Assembly (NCBI GenBank): GCA_947567595.1
Contig: CANOMQ010000043.1
Coordinates: forward strand, 1 to 33,824
From: an uncultured Lachnospiraceae bacterium
GTDB lineage: Bacteria; Bacillota; Clostridia; Lachnospirales; Lachnospiraceae
Direction: 5' to 3'
Length of the DNA stretch: 33,824 nt
Each line of letters begins with the position of its first letter. Within the stretch, counting starts at the first letter, position 1. Positions 22,601-30,390 of this stretch are shown here, in pieces. Below the pieces are notes generated by a model that did no database searches, was not told the DNA's origin, and saw only the letters and a list, made by a program, of their open reading frames with translations. Made by a program: the position numbers and the translations under genes.

Positions 22601-24402
22601 ATATACTCCACGTTTCCGGTATCGAAGCCGCTCACATCCACGCTTGTCAGACTGCTGCACCCGCTAAACATAGTAGCTATATGTGTCACATTTCCTGTGT
22701 CAAAACCGCTCACGTCCACCTCTGCCAGCTTACTGCAGCCCGCAAACATACTATGTATAAATGCTACGTTTCCGGTATCGAAGCCGCTCACATCCACGCT
22801 TGTCAGACTGCTGCAGCCAAAAAACATACCACTCATATTCGTCACGTTTCGTGTATCAAAGCCGCTCACGTCCACTTTCGTCAGACTGCTGCAATCTCGG
22901 AACATAGAAGCTGTATGCGTCACATTTCTTGTGTCAAAACCGCTCACATCCACTTCTGTCAGATTACTGCAGCCGCCAAACATGTCCCACATTGACCCCA
23001 CATTTTTCGTATCAAAGCCGCTCACGTCTACTTTCGTCAGGCTGCTGCAGCCCTCAAACATACCTTGCATCGTTGTCACGTTTTTTGTATCAAAACCGCT
23101 TACGTCCACTTCTGTCAGGCTGCTGCAGTTCTTAAACAGATCTATCATCTTTGTCACATTTCCCGTGTCAAAGCCGCTCACGTCCACTTCTGTCAGATTA
23201 CTGCAGTAGTAGAACATCTGACTCATATCCGTTACATTTCCTGTATCAAAGCCGCTCACGTCCACGCTTTTTAGTTTGCTGCAGCCGCCAAACATACTCA
23301 TCATTTTTGTCACATTTCCCGTGTCAAAGCCGCTTACATCTATGCTTTCCAAATTGCCGCAAGCGCCAAACATTCCCCCCATATCCGTCACATTTTCTGT
23401 GTCAAAGCCGCTTACGTCTATGCTCTTTAGCTTGCCGCTGTTGGCAAACATGCTGGACATATTCGTTACGTTTCCTGTGTCAAAACCGCTTACGTCCACG
23501 CTGGTCAGATCGTTACAAGTGCTGAACATATTGCTCATATTTGTCACGCTTCCTGTTTGAAAGCCGCTCACGTCAACTTTTTCGAGCGTACTGCAGTTTC
23601 GAAACATACCGCTCATATCCGTTACGTTTCCCGTATCAAAGCCGCTTAATTCCAGCTCCGTAAGGCTGCCGCAATCCCAGAACATATCGCCCATATCTGT
23701 CACACCTGCCGTATCAAAACCGCTCAAATCCACGCTTTTCATATTGAAACAGCCATAAAACATCGAATGCGCGTTTGTCATGCCCTTTACCGCGACGACT
23801 GCCGACTGAATGGATTTCGCATTTCCGTACCACGGCGCATATGCTTTATCATCACGCTCATAGTCCCCTGTTCCTTCTATGGTCAGCTTTCCATCGCGGT
23901 CAATCGACCAGCGGATATCCGCAGAGGTTCCGTTTGCAATGTCCGTGTTTGAGAACGTCAGTTTGTTTTCTGCTTCCTCGTGCGATGCTGGTTCTGTCTC
24001 CGTTTCGGTTTCATCCGTCTCTGGGATTTCCTCTGTTATCTGCGTATCGGTCGGTTCCTGCAGTTCTTCTGTCTGCGTTGATATTTCCGTCTCTGTTGGT
24101 TTTTCCGGTTCCTGTGGTATTTCCGTCTCTGTTGGTTTTTCCGGTTCCTGTAGTTCTTCCGTCTGCGTTGTATTCGTCGGTTCCTGCGGTTGTACCGTCT
24201 CCATTGGTTCTGTCGATGGTTTTATGAAGTCCTCCGACTCATCCTCCGGTTCTGTCTGTTCCCTGAAAGCTTCCTTTGATTCCGTCCATTCCTCTGTCCG
24301 TTCCTGCGCCGCAGACACGCTAAGCGGCATGTCTGAGCACACCAGCCCCGCACTGAGCAGCACACAGAGCACAGCTTTTGTAAATCTTCCTGTTTTACGC
24401 AT
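19645..24402 (-). CDS. Giant secreted BspA-like (DUF285) repeat protein with Ig/MBG-type domains
   Basis: GAAGGGAAA before ATG 24402 and the signal peptide MRKTGRFTKAVLCVLLSAGL...VSAA fix the start; the open frame extends to 24477. The product has 1585 residues. In order: signal peptide (1-32), a Glu/Pro/Thr-rich wall-spanning linker with an internal repeat (33-145), a short beta domain (SADIRWSIDRDGKLTIEGTG), and 17 tandem 26-residue repeats of type VDVSGFDTGNVTDMSxMF.xCSxLTx (about 224-665), the last degenerate. These belong to the DUF285/BspA leucine-rich-like class. Ig-like and MBG-type domains follow (to about 1200), and then at least four copies of a 75-80-residue module (DYRVSYENNxxAGTAKVIVKGxGxYxG). 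There is no LPXTG motif; the protein ends KKVKVSGN, so it is released or held non-covalently. The likely role is adhesion or surface display. Confidence 0.9.
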   Translation of the reverse strand: MRKTGRFTKAVLCVLLSAGLVCSDMPLSVSAAQERTEEWTESKEAFREQTEPEDESEDFIKPSTEPMETVQPQEPTNTTQTEELQEPEKPTETEIPQEPEKPTETEISTQTEELQEPTDTQITEEIPETDETETETEPASHEEAENKLTFSNTDIANGTSADIRWSIDRDGKLTIEGTGDYERDDKAYAPWYGNAKSIQSAVVAVKGMTNAHSMFYGCFNMKSVDLSGFDTAGVTDMGDMFWDCGSLTELELSGFDTGNVTDMSGMFRNCSTLEKVDVSGFQTGSVTNMSNMFSTCNDLTSVDVSGFDTGNVTNMSSMFANSGKLKSIDVSGFDTENVTDMGGMFGACGNLESIDVSGFDTGNVTKMMSMFGGCSKLKSVDVSGFDTGNVTDMSQMFYYCSNLTEVDVSGFDTGNVTKMIDLFKNCSSLTEVDVSGFDTKNVTTMQGMFEGCSSLTKVDVSGFDTKNVGSMWDMFGGCSNLTEVDVSGFDTRNVTHTASMFRDCSSLTKVDVSGFDTRNVTNMSGMFFGCSSLTSVDVSGFDTGNVAFIHSMFAGCSKLAEVDVSGFDTGNVTHIATMFSGCSSLTSVDVSGFDTGNVEYMWNMFEDCSSLEQVDVSGFDTRNVTMMGSMFSGCSGLKKLDLSSVDMGKATSVDGLLSNTPALMAIYVPRNLTMDSFFDEGVTYKDLQGTTYESLPKNREQSLLLYRGDLGEDAPKAHITAKKTKTVYACGETLDTGDIKAVYYGADGTAKTLRQTDYTTNAAEIDMTSVGKKTLTISYTPSDAEEGAQPFTADIALTVGRLLDDTTVTITFPAADAFDYVYDGSPKKPTPAVQYTDGGETVTLTPQTDYTVSYRYNTNAYEKIDSRQAQEDAPTAVITGCGAYLGTVEKTFAIQKAPAPELTELVRTVNAAMPSDIFKLSADIAQYGKITGYRAGAAVEDDTVSGNVLAGEPSIKADGKMSVMINQTVASGDFVTIPVTISFRNYADAVRKVKIVMEGEPPSEKKTVNISGIEMYDFIYNKMPVSYSGTASVVSETDNTDLTGTVKVDYTYSGTQADGSAYAASQNAPVNAGSYTLTVAVASDNTEYTGSRDYPFCIAKASLTITARDMVLQTGAPLPKQEDFSYDITGLLEGDTLTKAPAADCGITDTTAAGSYDITVSGADAGMNYEIVYQNGTLTVQKTGESDDNDDSPYDDSERIPLESTDLKAEISDIKAKIYDAQNPYKPSIKVTAFVDGKKTVLTEGADYRVSYENNSVAGEAKVIVKGNGIYKGQITKSFTITPKFVKKLKILAGDIATGSAEPDLSTLPIHVYDGTRHLTLGTDYTLSSYSMKSKKYPAAAEVTVTGIGNYADKAVAKFKIYESGTQLITAENVTLASDTAPYTGKAVKPEVTVAVNGKTLTSKHYKVSYQNNKNAGTAYAILKGKGEYAGTVVVPFTIKAETGALAIKDIKAAVYNGKLQKPSVSVSIQKSGKPKKLSKKDYDVTYKNNLHAGTARVIVTGKGNYAGLRAEGTFTINSQQLKKAVIKGTKGKLTLLYNKRKLKEGTDYRMPQYGKTEKNKVEVTIVGIGDFTGEVTKKVKVSGN
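22450..23760. repeat. 78-base tandem repeat array inside the BspA-like gene
   Basis: Seventeen units of 78 bases code for the 26-residue repeats. The segment for GFDT.NV is strongly conserved at DNA level (for example around 22549, 22627 and 22705), while the M..MF..CS.L segment varies. Such arrays can gain or lose units by recombination without breaking the frame. Long open frames on the opposite strand here are a by-product of the repeat. Confidence 0.9.
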
Positions 24403-24502
24403 ACGTTTCCCTTCTTTCTTATTGCTTTCCTTTGAAAATACCTGCCACATATTCACCATATTCAATCTTGTCTGCAACTATGGACCATATAAATTTTTTA
24501 TG

Positions 24503-24531
24503 ATTATAACGTAATTTCACTGTAAATGCAA
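24503..24531 (-). promoter_or_regulatory. Promoter of the BspA-like gene
   Basis: On the minus strand, TTGCAT (24531-24526), a 17-base spacer, TATAAT (24508-24503). It gives a leader of about 95 bases. The remainder of the 370-base gap from 24403 to 24771 holds no gene; it contains this promoter and the terminator at 24663. Confidence 0.75.
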
Positions 24532-24662
24532 CTTATTTTCAATGTCAGGCATGCCAGAGTATAAATAAGTACAATAAAGGTAAAATATCCCCTTTATAAA
24601 ATTTCCTGCCGTGGTAAACAAATAATATTTTTATCATCTTAATCATACACTCTCATAATTAA

Positions 24663-24707
24663 AAAGAGCATTGTAAGCAACATAAACCATCACAAACAAC
24701 GCCCTTT
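24663..24707 (-). terminator. Terminator of the 5'-nucleotidase gene
   Basis: On the minus strand a 12-base stem (24707-24696 with 24674-24663, two G-U pairs) is followed by a run of Ts. It lies 65 bases after the nucleotidase stop and upstream of the BspA-like promoter. Confidence 0.75.
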
Positions 24708-24771
24708 TCCATTAAACGATTCAATTCTTTTACTATCTGATAACAATCTTTCTTATCGCACCAAATCCAAA

Positions 24772-26397
24772 TTATTTAATTGTAATATTCCCTTTCGGAT
24801 TTGCATATTCCTCACCAATCACGCCGCCAAGCGAGTTTACATAAGAAATAAGCCCTTCCGCGTCCACAACTTCCGTATCAATCACCTTAGACGCGTTTGT
24901 GAATACATAATAGGTATCGCCGCCGTCTGCCATAAAGTTGTTTACCGCGATGTTGTAGGTAGCGTTCGGGTCAAATTCCTTGCCGCCGACAGACGTAATC
25001 GTCACACGGCTTCCCGGCGCTGCGGGTGCATAATAGGTTGACTCCGGATAAAGTGCTCCCTGTGCGTACGGTACCGATGTGTCGATTGTAAACTGAATGC
25101 CGGATACCTGCGGGAAACCGCCCAGCTCGTTCGGGCACGCAGAGCAGGAAGCCTCCAATGCCTCAAGCAGCTCAGAGCCCTTTAAGGTCACAATCGAAAT
25201 CGTGTTGCCAAACGGGAATACCTTGTAAAGCGTATCCATTGAAATCTCGCCCGGAAGAATGGTATCGCGGATACCGCCGCCGTTTTGGATTGCGCCGTCA
25301 ATCACCATATCCAGTTCATTGTCCGCCACGTAAGTCTCTGCCGTATGCTTATATGCGTCTGCCGAAAAATCGCCAAGATTTGTTTCTGCTGTGCGTACAC
25401 TCGTTCTTGCTCCGTTTAACAGATTTGTCGTTGTAGCAAACGTGCCTGCATATGCTTCCTTCACAATGTCATCAAAGCTCTTTACAAATAGATCCATGGA
25501 AGGGCAGCCGCCGACGGTATACAAATCGTCAACCAGCTTCGCCTTTGTATTTTTGCCGTCATATACAACAACGCCGATTTTCTCCAAATAGCTTCCTGTG
25601 CTGACAATCTTCGCACCGTTTACATCAATGCCGCCGTCAATTTTTGTATGGCTGTGTCCGTCAACAAACAAATCAATGCCATTTACATGTGCCGCCACAT
25701 CTACGGAACGTCTTCCGGTGCTCTCCTCGTCAACGCCAAGATGTCCAAGACAGATAATGTAATCGCAGCCCTTTGCCGTAAGCTCGTCCACCTGCGCCTG
25801 TGCACACGCAAACAGCTCCTCATTGTCAAGGATATTCACATCTTTGACATTCTTCGGGCTTGCCTTTGTCTTCGCCTCCGGTGTGTCAAGTCCGAAAACG
25901 CCGACTGTCATGTTTCCAAATTCAAATACCTTGTTGCTTGCAAAATAAGGCTGATTTGTCTCCTTGCTTAAAATGTTGGCGTCAAGGATTGGGAACTGCG
26001 CCGCGTCCGCCATCTCCTTAAGCTCGTCAAAGCCAAAGTCGAACTCATGATTTCCCAGCGAAACCGCGTCATAGCCTGCTGCATTCAGGAAATGGACAGC
26101 GTCGAGACCATCATAGTAGTTTACGAGATTGGTTCCCTGACTGAAATCGCCCGCGTCAAGCAGCAAAACATTTGCGCCCTGTGCCTCGTAATAGCCCTTT
26201 AAGGCAGCTACGGACGACATGCCAAGGCTTTCCTCATTGTTCTCATAGCGTCCGTGAATGTCGTTCGTGTGGAGCACTACGAGCTTTCCTACAAGGTCCT
26301 CCTTTGCCTCCGCCGTGTTTACAGGCACCGCACAGGCTCCTGCCACCATCGCAAAGGAAAGTGCACCTGCAAGAACTCGATTCAAAAATTTGTTCAT
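24772..26397 (-). CDS. Secreted 5'-nucleotidase / metallophosphoesterase
   Basis: Codes for 541 residues from ATG 26397 after AAAGGAGG. The N-terminal signal peptide (MNKFLNRVLAGALSFAMVAG...) is cleaved near NTAEA. The metallophosphoesterase domain (about 37-290) has all dimetal motifs: LHTNDIHGRY, LLDAGDF, LGNHEFDFG, CLGHLGVD and DGHSHTKI. The 5'-nucleotidase C-terminal domain (about 325-510) includes NGGGIRDTI and FPFGNTI, which form the nucleoside pocket. Family members release phosphate from nucleotides or nucleotide sugars outside the cell and supply nucleosides and phosphate. No wall anchor or membrane helix is seen at the C-terminus, which ends EYANPKGNITIK. It lies 136 bases after asnS in the same direction; a hairpin separates them. 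Confidence 0.93.
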   Translation of the reverse strand: MNKFLNRVLAGALSFAMVAGACAVPVNTAEAKEDLVGKLVVLHTNDIHGRYENNEESLGMSSVAALKGYYEAQGANVLLLDAGDFSQGTNLVNYYDGLDAVHFLNAAGYDAVSLGNHEFDFGFDELKEMADAAQFPILDANILSKETNQPYFASNKVFEFGNMTVGVFGLDTPEAKTKASPKNVKDVNILDNEELFACAQAQVDELTAKGCDYIICLGHLGVDEESTGRRSVDVAAHVNGIDLFVDGHSHTKIDGGIDVNGAKIVSTGSYLEKIGVVVYDGKNTKAKLVDDLYTVGGCPSMDLFVKSFDDIVKEAYAGTFATTTNLLNGARTSVRTAETNLGDFSADAYKHTAETYVADNELDMVIDGAIQNGGGIRDTILPGEISMDTLYKVFPFGNTISIVTLKGSELLEALEASCSACPNELGGFPQVSGIQFTIDTSVPYAQGALYPESTYYAPAAPGSRVTITSVGGKEFDPNATYNIAVNNFMADGGDTYYVFTNASKVIDTEVVDAEGLISYVNSLGGVIGEEYANPKGNITIK

Positions 26398-26420
26398 AAA
26401 AATCCTCCTTTCGTTTTTTT

Positions 26421-26462
26421 AACCCAAAATGAATACCCTTTTATGGGATTTCCATTTTGGTT
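26421..26462. other. Hairpin upstream of the nucleotidase gene
   Basis: AACCCAAAATG (26421-26431) pairs with CATTTTGGTT (26453-26462) with one bulged C and an inner CCC/GGG pairing. On the minus strand it follows asnS but lacks a T-run and lies 12 bases before the nucleotidase ribosome binding site, so it may be a leader structure rather than a terminator. Confidence 0.4.
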
Positions 26463-26533
26463 TTCCATTCTTTGGTTTTTATGAATCAAAATGCTGTATA
26501 CAATGCGAACTTTTGTTTGCATTGCAGTTTGCA

Positions 26534-27916
26534 TTACAGCTCACAGTTATTAACGGTTCTCGGGAACGGAATGACGTCCCTGATATTCCCCATACCCGTA
26601 AGGTACATCACGCAACGCTCAAAGCCAAGCCCGAACCCGGCGTGTCTTGCGCTTCCATAACGCCTTAAATCCAGATAAAACGCGTAATCCTCTGCATTCA
26701 GCCCGCACTCCTGCATTCTTTGCTCAAGCACGTCAAGCTTGTCCTCCCTTTGGCTGCCGCCGATAATCTCCCCAATTCCGGGCACTAGGCAGTCCATCGC
26801 CGCAACCGTTTTGCCGTCCTCATTGAGCTTCATGTAAAACGCCTTAATCTCCTTTGGATAATCCGTCACAAACACCGGTCTGCCAAAAAGCTGCTCCGTC
26901 AGGTACCGCTCATGTTCCGTCTGCAAATCGCAGCCCCATGATACCTTGTACTCAAATTCATCATTATGCTTCTCTAGCTCCGCAATCGCGTCCGTGTACG
27001 TGATATGTCCAAACTCCGAGTCCGCAACGTGGCGCAGACGCTCAATCAGCCCCTTGTCCACAAACTGGTTAAAGAACGCCATCTCCTCCGGCGCGTTTTC
27101 CAGCACATAATTGATAATGTACTTAAGCATACCCTCAGCCAGCATCATATCGTCCTTCAAATCCGCAAACGCAATCTCCGGCTCAATCATCCAAAATTCT
27201 GCCGCGTGACGCGTCGTGTTGGAATTTTCGGCACGAAACGTCGGTCCGAACGTATAAATATTTTTAAACGCCATCGCATACGTCTCGCCGTTTAGCTGCC
27301 CGCTCACCGTCAGGTTCGTCGGCTTGTTGAAAAAGTCCTTTGAAAAGTCCACCTGACCATCAGCCATCGGAATGTTGCTTAAATCAAGCGTCGTAACCTG
27401 AAACATCTCACCCGCGCCCTCGCAGTCACTTCCCGTAATCAGAGGCGTGTGCACATAGACAAAGTCGCGCTCCTGAAAGAACTTGTGAATCGCATAGGCG
27501 CACAGCGAGCGCACCCGAAAGACTGCCTGAAACGTGTTCGTACGCGGTCTTAAATGGGAAATCGTCCGCAGATACTCAAAGCTGTGGCGCTTTTTCTGAA
27601 GAGGATAATCCGACGTGGAATCCCCCTCAATCTCCACCTTGACTGCCTGTATCTCAAACGCCTGCTTCGCGTCGGGCGTGAGCGTCACAATCCCCGTCGC
27701 AATCACTGCCGCACCGACATTGAGCCTTGAAATATCCGCAAAATTATCAAGCTCGTCACTGTAAACCACCTGTAACGGCTCAAAAAACGTACCGTCGTTT
27801 ACAACCAGAAAACCAAACGTCTTGGAATCGCGCTTGCTGCGAAGCCAGCCGCCGATTGTTACCTCCTTATCCGCATACTCCTTATAGTTGTGATATAATT
27901 CGCGTATGTTTATCAT
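26534..27916 (-). CDS. asnS: Asparaginyl-tRNA synthetase
   Basis: ATG 27916 follows GGAAGG and gives 460 residues starting [20 protein letters not shown]; the open frame from 27985 is an extension through the promoter. The N-terminal OB-fold anticodon-binding domain (about 1-105) contains [20 protein letters not shown]. Class II core motifs are present: motif 2 in [20 protein letters not shown] and motif 3 in [20 protein letters not shown] near the C-terminus. The FW(M)IEPEIAF context and the length distinguish AsnRS from AspRS. It charges tRNA-Asn with asparagine in the cytoplasm. A good promoter lies 68 bases upstream inside a long inverted repeat. No T-box was found. Confidence 0.96.
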   Translation of the reverse strand: MINIRELYHNYKEYADKEVTIGGWLRSKRDSKTFGFLVVNDGTFFEPLQVVYSDELDNFADISRLNVGAAVIATGIVTLTPDAKQAFEIQAVKVEIEGDSTSDYPLQKKRHSFEYLRTISHLRPRTNTFQAVFRVRSLCAYAIHKFFQERDFVYVHTPLITGSDCEGAGEMFQVTTLDLSNIPMADGQVDFSKDFFNKPTNLTVSGQLNGETYAMAFKNIYTFGPTFRAENSNTTRHAAEFWMIEPEIAFADLKDDMMLAEGMLKYIINYVLENAPEEMAFFNQFVDKGLIERLRHVADSEFGHITYTDAIAELEKHNDEFEYKVSWGCDLQTEHERYLTEQLFGRPVFVTDYPKEIKAFYMKLNEDGKTVAAMDCLVPGIGEIIGGSQREDKLDVLEQRMQECGLNAEDYAFYLDLRRYGSARHAGFGLGFERCVMYLTGMGNIRDVIPFPRTVNNCEL

Positions 27917-27956
27917 TGTGTTATCCTTCCCTTTCTTCCATGAACTCTTATAAACG

Positions 27957-28030
27957 AAAAAAGTCCATACATACTTGCTATCCATTATACCCTTTTTAGG
28001 CTATGTACGCAATTATGTTTGGACTTTTTT
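27957..28030. repeat. Long inverted repeat enclosing the asnS promoter
   Basis: AAAAAAGTCCATACATA (27957-27973) and TATGTTTGGACTTTTTT (28014-28030) pair over 17 positions with one mismatch. The 40-base loop holds the asnS promoter. On the minus strand the stem could also end transcripts of the small coiled-coil gene at 28050, because the far arm finishes in a T-run. The arrangement suggests either a terminator-plus-promoter composite or an operator pair. Confidence 0.6.
27984..28012 (-). promoter_or_regulatory. asnS promoter
   Basis: On the minus strand, TTGCGT (28012-28007), a 17-base spacer, TATAAT (27989-27984). The predicted start lies near 27977, in the left arm region of the inverted repeat. 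Confidence 0.7.
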
Positions 28031-28049
28031 TCCATATTTTTTTGTATTC

Positions 28050-28271
28050 CTATTGTGCCGCCTGCATTTGTGCCATCTGTATGATGTCGTTAATCTCAAG
28101 CCCCGATTTCTGCACCACCATGCGAAGCTCATTCAGCTCCTCCATCTTTTGCAGCTCCAAAAGCTCGTTTAGCTCGTCACGCTCCTTTTTAATCCGCACG
28201 GACAGCGCGTCAATCAGTTCCTCCTTTTGTGAAATCTTCTCCTGTAATGACTTTTTCACTCCTCTTGCCAT
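28050..28271 (-). CDS. Small coiled-coil protein, unknown
   Basis: AAGGAG sits 7 bases before ATG 28271 and gives 73 residues (MARGVKKSLQEKISQKEELI...). Residues about 8-50 are a charged heptad-like coiled coil rich in Lys, Glu and Leu. The C-terminal part (LRMVVQKSGLEINDIIQMAQ) is a short amphipathic helix, and the protein ends MQAAQ. There is no signal peptide. A TATAAT lies about 45 bases upstream, so it may have its own promoter. Similar small coiled-coil proteins of Clostridia have no assigned role. The inverted repeat at 27957-28030 follows. Confidence 0.7.
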   Translation of the reverse strand: MARGVKKSLQEKISQKEELIDALSVRIKKERDELNELLELQKMEELNELRMVVQKSGLEINDIIQMAQMQAAQ

Positions 28272-28361
28272 GTCCAATCTCCTTATAAGAAATACATTTT
28301 ATTGATTTAATATATATGTATTAAATTATATGGACAAGAGTAGAAAAATATTCATGTTTTT

Positions 28362-29714
28362 CTATTTTTTTACAGCAGAAACCTTTTCAAAATATTTGTC
28401 AATCTCTTTCTTGACGTCAACCGGATCCAGCGACTTCGACAAATACCCTGCCGGCTTTAGCGCCAGTACCTTTTTAATGCTCTCCTTATCCACCCTGCTT
28501 GTTAAGAAAATAACAGGGATATTGGCAAAATCCTCCTCGGAGCGGATCATTTCGAGCACCTGACTGCCGTCGCAAATAGGCATTTCATAGTCCAGCAAAA
28601 TCAAATCCGGTCTGTTGAGCGTAATTGAGCGGATTGTCGACAAGCCTGACTTTGCAAGCATAACCTCATACTCCTTGCCAAGCAGCTCTTCCATTGCGCG
28701 CAGCACAAACTCGGAGTCATCCACCACAAGGATTTTCTTTCTGTTACCCGCCTTTCCCTTCTTGAGGTACTTCTGAATTTCCGCCATTGCGTTTTCCGCC
28801 TGAATGGCAACACCGTCGGTACCTTGCAGAAGGTGGGGTGCCACAAAGCAATAGCCAAAATACCCCGCTCCGGTATCAAACAGCAGGCTGACCTGCGGAT
28901 TTTGCTTCTCGTAAACCCGTTCAAACTGCTCGTATGTCAAAAGCTGCTCATCAACCATCTCGTCCGTATTCGCAAACGGAAGGTGCTGGCGAATGCTCTC
29001 CACAAACTGCCGCGCTGTGTACCTTGCGGCATTCATCAGCATCACGCTTACTGCCTTCGACTTCGTATCCATAATCCCGCCAAGCGTGCTGACAATCAGC
29101 TTTTCCTCGAAAATCAGGATAATTTCCCACTTTTCACCCGCTTTTGACGCATAAATCAAGCGATAATAAATGCCGTCCCCGAACTTCTCCCCGCCGTAGC
29201 AGTCGCTGACCACGCGTGGCTTTAGGCGGAACATATCATACAAAAGCTGCATAATCGTGTTCTTCATTGCCGCCTGCTGTTCGTCCGGCAAAAGACCGCT
29301 CCACTTACTGGCGCCCTTTCCCGTAATCGCGTGATCCTCAATCAGCGTATGGCCAATCAGCCACCCCGCACACACGCCCAAAAAATGATCAACTGACTCC
29401 ATTGCATAATTTGTCCGAATCAGCTCGCTTTCGAGTGTCGGAAGCGTCTTCTCACGGAAATTGTTGTGAATGCGCCTGTGTGTCTCGAGTCCCGCATAGT
29501 GAATGGACTCCATATACTCCTCTTCCTCCATGAAATGCTGCAATGCATGGTCGCGGAAGTACTTGATTGCCTCCTGACAAACCCACTGGCTCTTCTCCTC
29601 CTCTTTTCCGTAAGCAAACAGCTTATTTAACACGTTAAACAGCTTTTTGTGCTCCTTGTCAATGACCTCCACACCAATATTAAACCGATCCTGCCAAACT
29701 AATTGATTACCCAT
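28362..29714 (-). CDS. Hemerythrin / CheX-like / response-regulator receiver fusion
   Basis: Codes for 450 residues from ATG 29714 after AAAGGAG. Residues 1-135 are a bacteriohemerythrin domain with the complete diiron set: His22, His60, Glu64, His79, His83, His122 and Asp127. Residues about 165-315 resemble the CheX phosphatase fold (SDCYGGEKFGDGIYYRLIYA ... TKSKAVSVMLMNAARYTARQ). However, the expected E-x-x-N reads M-L-M-N, so the acid is missing. Residues 326-450 are a receiver domain with Asp332/333, phospho-acceptor Asp375 (LLDYEMP), Thr405 and Lys427. There is no DNA-binding domain or signal peptide. Inference: a cytoplasmic sensor-relay that couples oxygen or redox sensing to a phosphorelay, perhaps chemotaxis-like. 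No kinase is adjacent. Confidence 0.88.
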   Translation of the reverse strand: MGNQLVWQDRFNIGVEVIDKEHKKLFNVLNKLFAYGKEEEKSQWVCQEAIKYFRDHALQHFMEEEEYMESIHYAGLETHRRIHNNFREKTLPTLESELIRTNYAMESVDHFLGVCAGWLIGHTLIEDHAITGKGASKWSGLLPDEQQAAMKNTIMQLLYDMFRLKPRVVSDCYGGEKFGDGIYYRLIYASKAGEKWEIILIFEEKLIVSTLGGIMDTKSKAVSVMLMNAARYTARQFVESIRQHLPFANTDEMVDEQLLTYEQFERVYEKQNPQVSLLFDTGAGYFGYCFVAPHLLQGTDGVAIQAENAMAEIQKYLKKGKAGNRKKILVVDDSEFVLRAMEELLGKEYEVMLAKSGLSTIRSITLNRPDLILLDYEMPICDGSQVLEMIRSEEDFANIPVIFLTSRVDKESIKKVLALKPAGYLSKSLDPVDVKKEIDKYFEKVSAVKK

Positions 29715-29798
29715 TTAAACTTTCTCCTTTGCCCTTTTATAATTTGATCAATGCTTATGCATTATAGAATAGGCCTTTATGGTATTCATACAGCCTTT

Positions 29799-29822
29799 GC
29801 AGCGCCTTCCTTTTTGCGCTGC
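29799..29822. other. Hairpin upstream of the hemerythrin gene
   Basis: GCAGCGC (29799-29805) pairs with GCGCTGC (29816-29822). It lies 33 bases upstream of a TATAAT (29766-29761, minus strand), the likely -10 of the hemerythrin gene; the -35 is weak. The hairpin could be an operator or a remnant terminator. The rest of 29715-29940 is T-rich and without a gene. Confidence 0.4.
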
Positions 29823-29940
29823 CTGCCGCTCTTTTATTTATTATATCATATGCAGTCATAAAAAGCAGTTGATTTTATTTATTATTTTTTTATTTTTTTT
29901 CACATTTTTAGACATTTATCTCACATGGGTTTACATAAAG

Positions 29941-29979
29941 AAAAGGCTTCCGGCGCACCCACTCGCCAAAAGCCTTTTT
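29941..29979 (-). terminator. Terminator of the HPr-like gene
   Basis: AAAAGGCTT (29941-29949) pairs with AAGCCTTTT (29970-29978), with an inner GGCG/CGCC pair. On the minus strand a T-rich tract follows. It lies 15 bases after the stop at 29994. Confidence 0.8.
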
Positions 29980-29993
29980 ACAATCATCATTTC

Positions 29994-30230
29994 TTATGCC
30001 ACAACATACTTCTCGAGCTTCGTTATCAGCTCACTGCGCTCCGTCATACCCGCATGAATGTCAAGCACCAACGGTTTCCTGCAATCACAGCTCAAAACGC
30101 CCAAAAGTGATTTCGCGTCAAGATATGTATGCTTTCCGCTGATTACATCAATATCATACGGAGTATCATTCGTAATGTCTACAAAATCCCTGACCTTATC
30201 CACTGAATCAAGTAAAACCTTTACACCCAT
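29994..30230 (-). CDS. HPr-like protein lacking the phospho-histidine
   Basis: Codes for 78 residues from ATG 30230 after AAAGGAG. The length and the block YLDAKSLLGVLSCDCRKPLV (36-55) match HPr, where the equivalent Lys-Ser holds the regulatory Ser46; here this is Ser41. The usual active-site stretch G-L-H-A-R-P at about 13-18 is replaced by KVRDFVDI, so there is no histidine to carry phosphate in the sugar phosphotransferase system. The only His residues are at 34 and 59. It is therefore not a standard ptsH product. A regulatory or binding role keyed to the serine is possible, which is inference. It is a single gene between the HIT and hemerythrin genes. Confidence 0.75.
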   Translation of the reverse strand: MGVKVLLDSVDKVRDFVDITNDTPYDIDVISGKHTYLDAKSLLGVLSCDCRKPLVLDIHAGMTERSELITKLEKYVVA

Positions 30231-30390
30231 AAACCAATCTCCTTTAAATCAAAATAATCCGTTTTCCGTTCCTTTGTGCCTTGCTGCAAAAAACACCTGT
30301 CTTTCGCAGTTTTTCGTCGTTTCTCTACACTTATAGAATACTGGAATTATGTAAACATGTCAATGCATAAAGCAGGAATTTCCGTAGAAT

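Noticed and set aside
22427-23560. Long plus-strand open frames across the BspA-like gene
   Set aside because: They are antisense shadows of a 78-base in-frame repeat; the translations are low-complexity copies with no ribosome binding site.
22450-23760. Regularly spaced repeats resembling a CRISPR array
   Set aside because: Period 78 bases and in frame with 26-residue protein repeats; the intervening parts are variable protein code, not spacers.
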